Source: an uncultured Collinsella sp. (GTDB lineage Bacteria > Actinomycetota > Coriobacteriia > Coriobacteriales > Coriobacteriaceae). Taken from it: a stretch of 13,256 nt of DNA. The translations under genes were made by a program, and so were the position numbers. How positions within the stretch are numbered: position 1 is the stretch's first letter; every line of letters starts with the position of its first letter. The stretch lies in NCBI GenBank assembly GCA_902462065.1, contig CABQAK010000049.1:1-13256 (forward strand), in the 5' to 3' direction. Positions 7,053 through 13,220 of the stretch are shown here, piece by piece. The notes beneath the pieces were generated by a model. It saw nothing but the letters and a program-made list of their open reading frames with translations, was not told the origin of the DNA and searched no databases.

Positions 7053-7088
7053 TCAACCAGGCTTTTGCCTGACTGAAAGGAGAAGGGT

Positions 7089-7883
7089 ATGAATACGTTC
7101 ATCAGTGCGGTGCTCGTCGGCCTCGTCGGCGTGTTCTGCATGTGGGACTCCCGCCTGCTCGGTCGTCTTAACTTCGAGCAGCCCCTCGTTGGCGCTACGC
7201 TCGTCGGTCTGCTGCTGGGCGATGTGCCCACCGGCCTTGCCGTCGGTGCCGCCGTCGAGCTCGTGTCCATGGGCCTGGTGCAGGTCGGCGCCGCCGTTCC
7301 GCCCGATATGGTCCTGGGCGGCATCGTGGCCGCTGCCTTTGCGTGCCTGACCGATGCTTCCGCCGAGACCGCCATGACGATCGCCATCCCGGTCGCCGTC
7401 CTGGGTCAGCTCCTCGGCATCGTGTTCCGTTCCATCATCGCCGCCCTTACCCATGTGGCAGATAGCGCGATTGATAACGGAAAGTTCAAGACCGCCTACC
7501 GCATGCACATCTGCGCCGGCTCCGGTCTGTACGCCGTCATGTACTTCCTGCCGATCTTCCTCGCCGTCTTTGTTGGCACCGACCTGGTTCAGGCCATCGT
7601 CAACATGGTTCCCGAGTGGCTGTCCACTGGTCTTAACGTTTCGACCAAGATCATGACCGCCTACGGCTTGGCCCTGCTGCTCACCATGATGATCAAGAAG
7701 GGTATGACTCCGTTCCTGTTCATCGGTTTCCTGCTCGCCGCTTACCTCAACCTGTCCGTCATCGCGGTCGCTCTGATCGGTGTGTGCCTGGCTGTCGTCT
7801 TCATGGGCTTCAAGTTCAACGGTTCCCATGCAGCCGCCGGTGTCGATTCCGACTACGATCCGCTCGAAGACGACGAAGACTAA
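7089..7883 (+). CDS. PTS mannose-family EIIC membrane component
   Basis: This 264-residue hydrophobic protein fits EIIC of the mannose/fructoselysine PTS class. It has many membrane segments, the glycine-rich LVGATLVGLLLGDVPTGLAVG region (33-53; given here in two parts, LVGATLVGLLLGDV and PTGLAVG), then ELVSMGLVQVGAAVPPD (57-73). In the family, EIIC with EIID forms the translocation channel and binds the sugar. It ends in an acidic Asp/Glu tail (about 253-264). The ribosome binding site AAAGGAGAAGGG (7077-7088) abuts the ATG. The EIID gene begins 13 bases after the stop, so the two are tightly co-translated. Confidence 0.93.
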   Translation: MNTFISAVLVGLVGVFCMWDSRLLGRLNFEQPLVGATLVGLLLGDVPTGLAVGAAVELVSMGLVQVGAAVPPDMVLGGIVAAAFACLTDASAETAMTIAIPVAVLGQLLGIVFRSIIAALTHVADSAIDNGKFKTAYRMHICAGSGLYAVMYFLPIFLAVFVGTDLVQAIVNMVPEWLSTGLNVSTKIMTAYGLALLLTMMIKKGMTPFLFIGFLLAAYLNLSVIAVALIGVCLAVVFMGFKFNGSHAAAGVDSDYDPLEDDED

Positions 7884-7896
7884 GGAGGAACACACT

Positions 7897-8730
7897 ATGG
7901 CAACCGCAACCAAGGACGTGTCCCTGAACAAGAAGGTCAGCCAGTTCTTCTGGCGCTCCTGGGCCATCCAGGCCTCTTGGAACTACGAGCGTCAGATGAA
8001 CATGGGCTTCCTCTACGGCATGGTTCCCACGCTCGATCGCCTCTATCCGGATGAGTCCGACCCCAAGCAGCTCGCTGCTAAGAAAGAGGCTTACCACCGT
8101 CACATGGCGTTCTACAACTGCACCCCGCAGACGAGCGCTTTCATCCTGGGCCTCGCCGCCTCCATGGAGGAGGAGTACGCCAAGGATCCCGAGAACTTCG
8201 ATCCCGATTCGATCAACGCGGTCAAGACCTCCCTCATGGGTCCGCTTTCCGGTATTGGTGACTCCTTCTTCCAGGGCACCATCCGCGTTATCGCCTTTGG
8301 CCTGGGCGTTCAGCTGGCTCAGCAGGGCTCCATCATGGGCCCGATCCTGGCCATGCTCATCTCCATCGTCCCCTCTGTGCTGATCACTTGGTTCGCAGCC
8401 AAGATGGGCTATCAGGGCGGCCACGAGTACCTGAGCAAGCTTCAGGGCGGCGACCTCATGGAGAAGCTCATGTATGTCTGCGGCATCGTGGGTCTTATGT
8501 CCGTGGGCGGCATGATCGCCACGCTGATCGGCGCCACCACCCCGCTGCAGTTCGCTGAGGGCACCGTCGTGATCCAGGACATCCTGGACGGCATGATGCC
8601 CCAGATGATCTCCCTTGGCCTCACCGGCCTTATGTACTGGCTCATCAAGAAGAACGTCAACACCGGTTGGCTTCTCGTGATCGCCATCGTGGGCGGCATC
8701 GCCCTCTCCGCGGCCGGCATCCTGGCCTAG
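7897..8730 (+). CDS. PTS mannose-family EIID membrane component
   Basis: The 277-residue protein matches EIID: an N-terminal amphipathic part with FFWRSWAIQASWNYERQMN (17-35), the signature MGPLSGIGDSFFQGT (114-128), and hydrophobic helices toward the C-terminus ending near GGIALSAAGILA. EIID pairs with EIIC in the membrane as the sugar translocator. Start ATG 7897 follows TAAGGAGGA (7881-7889), which overlaps the EIIC stop codon. The frame is also open upstream to 7780, but that part overlaps EIIC in another frame and is not coding. After the stop there are 197 bases, with two hairpins, before SIS2. Confidence 0.93.
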   Translation: MATATKDVSLNKKVSQFFWRSWAIQASWNYERQMNMGFLYGMVPTLDRLYPDESDPKQLAAKKEAYHRHMAFYNCTPQTSAFILGLAASMEEEYAKDPENFDPDSINAVKTSLMGPLSGIGDSFFQGTIRVIAFGLGVQLAQQGSIMGPILAMLISIVPSVLITWFAAKMGYQGGHEYLSKLQGGDLMEKLMYVCGIVGLMSVGGMIATLIGATTPLQFAEGTVVIQDILDGMMPQMISLGLTGLMYWLIKKNVNTGWLLVIAIVGGIALSAAGILA

Positions 8731-8764
8731 TCGCGACCAAGCGTCTAACCGCTTTCCCCGGGGA

Positions 8765-8795
8765 GTCTGCCTGGCATCCCATACCCCAGGCAGGC
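8765..8795 (+). terminator. Stem-loop after EIID, weak terminator or attenuator
   Basis: GTCTGCCTGG (8765-8774) pairs with CCAGGCAGGC (8786-8795), a 10-bp stem with one wobble and an 11-base loop. Only TTCCATCCCT follows, so termination would be partial. It may lower SIS2 expression relative to the PTS genes, or protect the upstream mRNA end. Confidence 0.4.
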
Positions 8796-8809
8796 TTCCA
8801 TCCCTATAC

Positions 8810-8835
8810 GTGACAAAGGGCAGTCCCTTTGTCAC
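8810..8835. repeat. Perfect 11-bp hairpin GTGACAAAGGG/CCCTTTGTCAC
   Basis: GTGACAAAGGG (8810-8820) and its perfect reverse complement (8825-8835) flank the tetraloop CAGT. It lies between EIID and SIS2 in the same orientation and has no T tract. A REP-like palindrome or an mRNA processing/stability element fits better than a terminator. Confidence 0.65.
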
Positions 8836-8927
8836 ATCCTCAACGGGCCGGCGACTCGGTCCAAACCACGGTAACCCTGCGTGCGCCCGGCAATGTGGCG
8901 CCGCAAAAATCGAAAGGAATGTGTCAG

Positions 8928-9911
8928 ATGTACGAGATCGACCTTAACCTCCCTAAGCAGATCGTCGCTGACGTCCTGTCCAACCACGAGATTCACAGCG
9001 TCGCCTTCGTCGGCTGCGGTGCTTCCATGTCCGACCTTTACCCCGCCAAGTACTTCCTAGCCAACAACACGGACAAGCTGAACGTTCAGATCTTCACCGC
9101 TAACGAGTTCAACTACGACACGCCCTCCTGGGTCAACGAGCACACCTTCGTGATCACCTGCTCCCTCGGTGGCTCCACGCCCGAGACCGTCGAGGCCAAC
9201 AAGACCGCCAAGAAGCACAACTGCCCGGTCGTCTCCCTCACCAACAAGGCTGGCTCCGCTCTGACCGTCGACGCCGACCACGTCATCGTTCACGGCTTCC
9301 ACGCCAACTACGCTGCCAAGTGCGAGAAGCCCGGCTATGCTATCGCTCTTGCTGTCGAGATCCTTCAGCAGACCGAGGGCTATGACCACTACGAGGACAT
9401 GATCACCGGCCTCACCAACATCTTCGATCTCTGCGAGAACGCCGCTCAGCACTGCAAGAAGCTCGCCAAGAAGTTCGCCGAGGACTTCAAGGACGACAAG
9501 ATGATCTACTTCATGGCTTCCGGTGCCTCCGAGAAGATGGCTTATTCTCACGCCGCCTTCCTGTTCACCGAGATGCAGTGGATCGACGCCGCCGCCTACA
9601 ACACCGGCGAGTACTTCCACGGCCCGTTCGAGGTTTCCACCGAGGGTAAGCCCTACGTCTTCTTCATGTCCGATGGCGCTACCCGTCCGATGGATGCCCG
9701 CGCCCTCACCTTCCTTGAGCGCATGGGCGCCAAGGTCGCTCTGATCGACTCCAAGGACTACGGCCTGGCTGACGCCGTGCCCGCGAGCGTCATCACCTAC
9801 TTCAACCCGCTGCTGCACCTCGCCGTTATGCGTGAGTACGGCAACCAGATCGCCGAGGCCCGTCAGCACCCGCTGACCATGCGTCGCTACATGTGGAAGC
9901 TTTCCTACTAA
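8928..9911 (+). CDS. SIS-domain deglycase 2 (FrlB/GfrF-like), PTS-linked
   Basis: This 327-residue double-SIS protein is a clear paralogue of SIS1. FVGCGASMSDLYPAKYF is at 27-43, SLGGSTPETVEA at 79-90 (sugar-phosphate loop), TGEYFHGPFEV at 226-236, and the C-terminal RRYMWKLSY at 319-327. E228 keeps the general-base position found in GlmS and FrlB-type enzymes. The likely reaction is cleavage of a PTS-made fructoselysine-6-phosphate-like Amadori product to glucose-6-phosphate and the amine, in the cytosol. Start ATG 8928 is nine bases after AAAGGA (8913-8918). ATG 8919 overlaps that site, and the frame upstream of it covers the intergenic hairpin. It is the last gene before a strong terminator (9946-9977). 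Lysine codons are almost uniformly AAG, suggesting high expression. Related amino-sugar deaminase or isomerase activity is the alternative. Confidence 0.9.
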   Translation: MYEIDLNLPKQIVADVLSNHEIHSVAFVGCGASMSDLYPAKYFLANNTDKLNVQIFTANEFNYDTPSWVNEHTFVITCSLGGSTPETVEANKTAKKHNCPVVSLTNKAGSALTVDADHVIVHGFHANYAAKCEKPGYAIALAVEILQQTEGYDHYEDMITGLTNIFDLCENAAQHCKKLAKKFAEDFKDDKMIYFMASGASEKMAYSHAAFLFTEMQWIDAAAYNTGEYFHGPFEVSTEGKPYVFFMSDGATRPMDARALTFLERMGAKVALIDSKDYGLADAVPASVITYFNPLLHLAVMREYGNQIAEARQHPLTMRRYMWKLSY

Positions 9912-9915
9912 TCAC

Positions 9916-9935
9916 AAGTAAGTAGACCTTACGGG
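9916..9935. repeat. Degenerate end copy of the 119-bp inverted-repeat element
   Basis: AAGTAAGTAGACCTTACGGG matches the reverse complement of 10898-10917 in 17 of 20 bases. It lies between the SIS2 stop and its terminator. Confidence 0.5.
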
Positions 9936-9945
9936 TTGATTGAGA

Positions 9946-9977
9946 GGGGATGGGGTTTGCGCCCCGTCCCCTTTTTT
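9946..9977 (+). terminator. Rho-independent terminator of the PTS-SIS2 operon
   Basis: GGGGATGGGG (9946-9955) pairs with CCCCGTCCCC (9962-9971; one wobble) and is followed by six Ts (9972-9977). This is a textbook strong terminator, separating SIS2 from the HAD gene. Confidence 0.92.
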
Positions 9978-10012
9978 GCTCTGGGGAGGGCGTGTCTGTC
10001 GTGTCGCAAAAC

Positions 10013-10057
10013 CCCAGATAAAACCTACCAAAATAAACCTGTCCCTTTTTGGCAGGT
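10013..10057. repeat. Palindromic repeat, CCTACCAAAA family, copy 2
   Basis: It begins CCCAGATA. ACCTACCAAAA (10023-10033) then pairs with TTTTGGCAGGT (10047-10057; one mismatch) around an AAACCTGTCCC-type loop. It is nearly identical to the copy at 12149-12192. It ends one base before the GGGAGGAG ribosome binding site of the HAD gene, so the hairpin may affect that gene's translation. Confidence 0.8.
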
Positions 10058-10071
10058 GGGAGGAGATGCGT

Positions 10072-10701
10072 ATGATCAAGGCAGTACTGTTTGATATGGA
10101 CGGCGTGCTGGTCGATACCGAGTGGTTCTACAACCGTCGTCGCGTGGCGTTTATGGAAGAGAAGGGCTTCCACTTTGACGAGATCCCCGATCTTTCGGGG
10201 TCTAACGAGCCTGCCATTTGGGAGGCGCTGGTGCCCGACGATATTGAGCTGCGCGAGCGTCTGCGTGTGGAGTATAAGCAGGTCTACAGCCCGGACCATC
10301 CCGTTCCGTATGCCGAGCTGCTCAACAAGCAGACGGAGCCGGTGATGCGTGAACTGCACGAGCGCGGCGTGAATTGTGCCATCGCGAGCTCGTCCTATCG
10401 TGAGCTCATTGACGAGCTGGTGGAGATTGCCGGTATCGCCGACGTGCTGGACTACACCATCAGCGGTCACGAGTGCAGTGCGTTTAAGCCCGACCCCGAG
10501 ATCTACCTGCGTGCCATGGAGGCGCTGGGTGTGGAGCCTGCCGAGTGCCTGGTTATCGAGGACTCGCCTTTGGGCATCGAGGCCGGCAAGCGCTCCGGCG
10601 CCCGCGTCCTGGCGCTGCGCCCGCACGAGGGCGTCAACCTGGACCAGTCCGCCGCCGACGTCGTCATCGACAACCTGACCGACATTTTGGTCGCTCTGTA
10701 G
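10072..10701 (+). CDS. HAD-superfamily phosphatase / beta-phosphoglucomutase-like
   Basis: The 209-residue cytosolic protein has all HAD motifs: FDMDGVLVDTE with D8 (nucleophile) and D10, IASSSYREL (104-112) as motif II, K139 in KPDPEIY as motif III, and VIEDSPLGIEA (161-171) as motif IV. The helical cap lies between motifs I and II, as in beta-phosphoglucomutase-like and sugar-phosphatase members. A role in dephosphorylating a sugar-phosphate from the neighbouring pathway is an inference from position. It lies behind the SIS2 terminator and so needs its own promoter or read-through. Start ATG 10072 is six bases after GGGAGGAG (10058-10065). The in-frame ATG at 10066 directly abuts that site. 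Confidence 0.87.
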   Translation: MIKAVLFDMDGVLVDTEWFYNRRRVAFMEEKGFHFDEIPDLSGSNEPAIWEALVPDDIELRERLRVEYKQVYSPDHPVPYAELLNKQTEPVMRELHERGVNCAIASSSYRELIDELVEIAGIADVLDYTISGHECSAFKPDPEIYLRAMEALGVEPAECLVIEDSPLGIEAGKRSGARVLALRPHEGVNLDQSAADVVIDNLTDILVAL

Positions 10702-10704
10702 TGT

Positions 10705-10752
10705 CAATCCGCCGCGAGAGTTACGGATTCACGCATTTATGGCGGCGGATTG
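10705..10752 (+). terminator. Possible hairpin terminator after the HAD gene
   Basis: CAATCCGCCGC (10705-10715) and its perfect 11-bp reverse complement (10742-10752) enclose 26 bases. The downstream sequence is only moderately T-rich (runs of three to four Ts), so termination strength is doubtful. It starts three bases after the HAD stop. Confidence 0.45.
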
Positions 10753-10798
10753 GCTCGATTTGGTTTCGATTTTGATCCGTTTAGCTTCGATTCGGGCT

Positions 10799-10917
10799 AA
10801 GTGAGTAGACTTTTTGGCGCAGGACGAGCACAAAGTGCATCAGCTCTAGTAAAACCGCAGGTCACAGGGGTGGCGGTTTTGGGTGTGCTCTGCAGGTCAC
10901 GTAAAGTCTACTCACTT
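10799..10917. repeat. 119-bp nested inverted-repeat element (MITE-like or folded RNA)
   Basis: The ends are a perfect 15-bp inverted repeat, AAGTGAGTAGACTTT (10799-10813) and its complement (10903-10917). Inside are GAGCACA/TGTGCTC (10826-10832 and 10884-10890) and AAAACCGC/GCGGTTTT (10851-10858 and 10873-10880). GCAGGTCAC occurs twice directly (10857-10865 and 10892-10900). It makes up much of the 355-bp gene-free gap 10702-11056, with no convincing ORF. A small GGGGG/CCCCC hairpin follows (10939-10956). Confidence 0.7.
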
Positions 10918-11002
10918 GTACTTTGGGCCTTTGGTCGTGGGGGTTGCTGGTCCCCCTTGGGTTGTCGAGAGAGGGTGAATTGAAGCGCCCCCGCATGCTC
11001 CA

Positions 11003-11011
11003 TGCTACAAT
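11003..11011 (+). promoter_or_regulatory. Extended -10 promoter for the YitT-family gene
   Basis: TGCTACAAT fits an extended -10 (TGn then TACAAT), 45 bases before the GTG start. A TTGAAG at 10980-10985 is 20 bases upstream, too far for an ideal -35, which agrees with use of the extended element. Confidence 0.45.
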
Positions 11012-11056
11012 CGCGGCCACGCCCCACAACTAGATCTGCCTTCGAAAGGAGCCTCC

Positions 11057-12064
11057 GTGGCGAACGCCATCGATCAGCTCACGGACCGCGTGCTCGTGCT
11101 CGGCCGCCTCACCATCGTCCGCCGCGCCATCACCGCCGTGGCGGTCACCATTTCCGCCGTTCTCCAGACATTTCTGATCCAGGCGTTCATTCAACCCGCC
11201 GACCTGCTTCCGAGCGGTCTCACCGGCGTCGCGGTCCTGCTCGATCGCGTTACCTCGCTCGGCGGCGTTCACATCGACATCTCGCTCGGTATGCTTGCGC
11301 TTAACACCCCCGTGGCGCTCCTATGCTGGAGCGGCATTAGCAAACGCTTCGTCATCTTCTCGATGATGCAGGTCGTGCTCTCGTCGCTGTTCCTCAACGT
11401 CTTTCACTTCGCCCCGTTTTTGGGCGACAAGATCATGCTCATCATTTTTGGCGGCGTGGTCTCGGGCCTGGGCGCTGCCATCGCGCTCAAGTCCGGCGCA
11501 TCCACCGGCGGCACCGACTTTATCGCGCTGTGGGTCTCCAACCACACGGGCAAGACCATCTGGGGCGTCATCTTTGGTTTCAACTGCTTTATCCTGGCGA
11601 TCTTTGGCTTTATGTTTGGCTGGGACAATGCGGCGTACTCCATCGTGTTCCAGTTTATTTCGACCAAGACCATCGACAGTTTCTATCGTCGCTACGACCG
11701 CGTGACGCTGCAGATCACGACGCGCAAGGCAGACGAGGTCATGACCGCCTATATTGACCATTTTCAGCACGGCATTAGTTGCGCCGAGGTCATCGGCGGA
11801 TACAGCCGTGAAAAGATGTACCTGCTGCACGCCGTTGTCTCGACCTACGAGAGCCAGGACATTATCAAGCTGGTGTGCGACATTGATCCCGGTGCCGTGA
11901 TCAACGTGTTCCACACGCTCAGCTTTGTGGGCGGCTGGTGGGGTGGCCATGTCGACGAGCCCATGCCCACGGCCGTTCCCGATCCCGACAAGCCCGCACG
12001 CATGGCCAGCAGGCAGGCGCGCCTCAGCGAGCAGGACAGTCTGCAACAGGACGACGGTAAGTAG
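11057..12064 (+). CDS. YitT-family membrane protein (YitT + DUF2179)
   Basis: The 335-residue protein has about five to six membrane segments (roughly 24-47, 52-64, 78-92, 98-116, 125-145 and 168-188). It shows YitT-family patterns LLPSGLTGVAVLL (50-62), LNTPVALL (82-89) and the GASTGGTDFIALW loop (147-159). The soluble C-terminal DUF2179 domain spans about 215-295 and includes GISCAEVIGGYS and IDPGAVINVFHT. The family is common in bacteria, but its function is not settled. A polar Asp/Pro/Gln-rich tail follows from about 300. GTG 11057 is the start, after GAAAGGAG (11044-11051). It is monocistronic: own promoter region upstream and a perfect terminator downstream. Nothing ties it to the PTS locus except position. 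Confidence 0.88.
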   Translation: MANAIDQLTDRVLVLGRLTIVRRAITAVAVTISAVLQTFLIQAFIQPADLLPSGLTGVAVLLDRVTSLGGVHIDISLGMLALNTPVALLCWSGISKRFVIFSMMQVVLSSLFLNVFHFAPFLGDKIMLIIFGGVVSGLGAAIALKSGASTGGTDFIALWVSNHTGKTIWGVIFGFNCFILAIFGFMFGWDNAAYSIVFQFISTKTIDSFYRRYDRVTLQITTRKADEVMTAYIDHFQHGISCAEVIGGYSREKMYLLHAVVSTYESQDIIKLVCDIDPGAVINVFHTLSFVGGWWGGHVDEPMPTAVPDPDKPARMASRQARLSEQDSLQQDDGK

Positions 12065-12105
12065 TGTTTTGGCATTTTGCTGGCCTGGCGCAATCCTGTC
12101 CGCTT

Positions 12106-12147
12106 GAGCCTCCCGAAAGCCTCGCTGCTTTCGGGAGGCTCTCGTTT
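12106..12147 (+). terminator. Rho-independent terminator after the YitT-family gene
   Basis: GAGCCTCCCGAAAGC (12106-12120) and its perfect 15-bp complement (12127-12141) surround a 6-base loop. A short TCGTTT tail follows. The stem is very stable though the T tract is modest. Confidence 0.82.
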
Positions 12148-12148
12148 G

Positions 12149-12192
12149 CCCAGATAAAACCTACCAAAATGAAGCTGTCGCTTTTTGGTAGG
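12149..12192. repeat. Palindromic repeat, CCTACCAAAA family, copy 3
   Basis: It begins CCCAGATA like copy 2. CCTACCAAAA (12160-12169) pairs perfectly with TTTTGGTAGG (12183-12192). The loop GAAGCTGTCGC differs from copy 2 at three positions. It follows immediately after a terminator, a typical place for REP-like elements. Confidence 0.8.
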
Positions 12193-12235
12193 GAGGGTGT
12201 ATCGTTTTATCAATATGAGGTAACATGAAACTAGA

Positions 12236-12251
12236 CGTTATATACGTATTA
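12236..12251. promoter_or_regulatory. CGTTATA-type operator upstream of gntR2
   Basis: CGTTATATACGTATTA repeats the CGTTATA-like unit at a 9-bp period, as before the PTS operon and (inverted) before the DMT gene. It lies 33 bases upstream of gntR2 in an AT-rich stretch that should hold the promoter. Autoregulation by GntR2 is inferred. Confidence 0.55.
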
Positions 12252-12284
12252 GTTATTTCAATATTTCGATAAGAGTGATTAGAT

Positions 12285-13004
12285 ATGCCTGCGCCCAAAA
12301 ATGCACCGCTTTACCAGCAGATTTACGACGAGATCAAGGATGCGATCGAGAAAGGTGTTTATGCACCCAAGGAGCGTATTCCGTCCGAGCTTGAGCTAGC
12401 CGAGCAGTACGACGTGAGCCGCATTACGGTGCGCCGCGCCGTCGAGGAGCTGTGCTCCGATGGCTACCTGGTTAAGCAGCAGGGCCGTGGCACCTTTGTC
12501 TCCACGCCGCACATCAACCGCCAGTTTCACGCCTCGACGCTGCAGACGTTTACCGCGCTGTGTGCCGATAATGGCATGAAGGCGGGCGCGCATGTGGTCG
12601 ATCGCCAGATTGTGCCGGCACGTCAAAACGAGATGGAGTTCTTTGGCCTGCAAAAGGACGCGCTGCTGCTGCATATTAAGCGCGTGCGTACAGCCGACGG
12701 CGAGCCCATCTTTGAGGAGAACATCTTTGTGCCGTTTGATGCCTACCGTGAGCTGTTGACGGCCGATCTTGAGGACAAGTCGATTTTTGCCGAGGTCGAG
12801 CGTGTTGGCGGAACGCCGATTGTCTCGGTTGGCTACCGCACGGTCGAGGCCGTTCGTGCCAATACCGAGCAGGCGGCCGAGTTGGGCATTGCTCCGCACG
12901 ATCCGCTGCTCAACCTGCGTGCCAGCTTTACCGGTCCCAATGGCGAGCCGGTTCTGATGGGTAAGCAGTACTACGTGGGATCGCGCTACGTTATGGTGAT
13001 GTAG
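12285..13004 (+). CDS. GntR-family regulator 2, HutC subfamily (wHTH + UTRA)
   Basis: The 239-residue protein has a GntR winged helix at about 8-74, with PLYQQIYDEIKDAIEKGVY, RIPSELELAEQYDVSRITVR (31-50) and the wing QQGRGTFVS (65-73). A UTRA sensor domain follows at about 90-235. Members respond to a phosphorylated sugar or related effector. It is only distantly similar to GntR1, so the two probably recognise different DNA. A 16-bp direct repeat upstream of its own gene recurs before the DMT gene and the PTS operon, which makes GntR2 the candidate regulator of both. The ribosome binding site is weak (AAGAG about 10 bases before ATG). A folded 99-bp element follows the gene. Confidence 0.9.
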   Translation: MPAPKNAPLYQQIYDEIKDAIEKGVYAPKERIPSELELAEQYDVSRITVRRAVEELCSDGYLVKQQGRGTFVSTPHINRQFHASTLQTFTALCADNGMKAGAHVVDRQIVPARQNEMEFFGLQKDALLLHIKRVRTADGEPIFEENIFVPFDAYRELLTADLEDKSIFAEVERVGGTPIVSVGYRTVEAVRANTEQAAELGIAPHDPLLNLRASFTGPNGEPVLMGKQYYVGSRYVMVM

Positions 13005-13049
13005 GGTTGGTTCCGCCCTCCTGACGAACGGCGGACCGGCCGACGCTGC

Positions 13050-13148
13050 AAGCCCGCCAGAGCGGCAATCTGCCTTTCAGCTTCGGCGGCATGACCAGAA
13101 GGTCAATGCCGCCTCGTTTCAAGGCACCTTGCTCGCTCTGGCGGGCTT
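13050..13148. repeat. 99-bp folded inverted-repeat element downstream of gntR2
   Basis: AAGCCCGCCAGAGCG (13050-13064) and its perfect 15-bp complement (13134-13148) enclose a second hairpin. The inner hairpin is GGCGGCATGACC (13085-13096) with loop AGAA and arm GGTCAATGCCGCC (13101-13113), a 12-bp stem with one bulged A. No T tract follows. Whether this is a structured RNA, a bidirectional terminator or a mobile palindromic element is not clear. Confidence 0.65.
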
Positions 13149-13200
13149 TCGCTGACTTATGCTCAACCAGCGACGTTTCCGTGCTTGTCAAGAGAGGCGC

Positions 13201-13220
13201 TTGGGGACGTTCCTTTTAAT
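13201..13220. repeat. Half copy of the GGGGACGTTC palindrome
   Basis: It begins TTGGGGACGTTC, identical to the first 12 bases of the palindrome at 4708-4751, then continues CTTTTAAT without a matching second arm before the window ends. No gene is visible in 13005-13256. Confidence 0.5.

Noticed and set aside
7780..7896. N-terminal extension of EIID into the EIIC gene
   Set aside because: This stretch is another frame of EIIC, and the ATG at 7897 has a strong ribosome binding site.
10799..10917. CRISPR array or tandem repeat in the palindrome-rich gap
   Set aside because: The repeats are nested inverted arms, not regularly spaced direct repeats with unique spacers, and no cas genes are present.
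10801..10983. Small ORF of 60 codons in the HAD-YitT gap
   Set aside because: It runs through the 119-bp inverted repeat, starts with no ribosome binding site and has no recognisable product.
12991..13191. Minus-strand 66-codon ORF after gntR2
   Set aside because: It lies across the folded inverted-repeat element, and its sequence is explained by that structure. No family resemblance or ribosome binding site.
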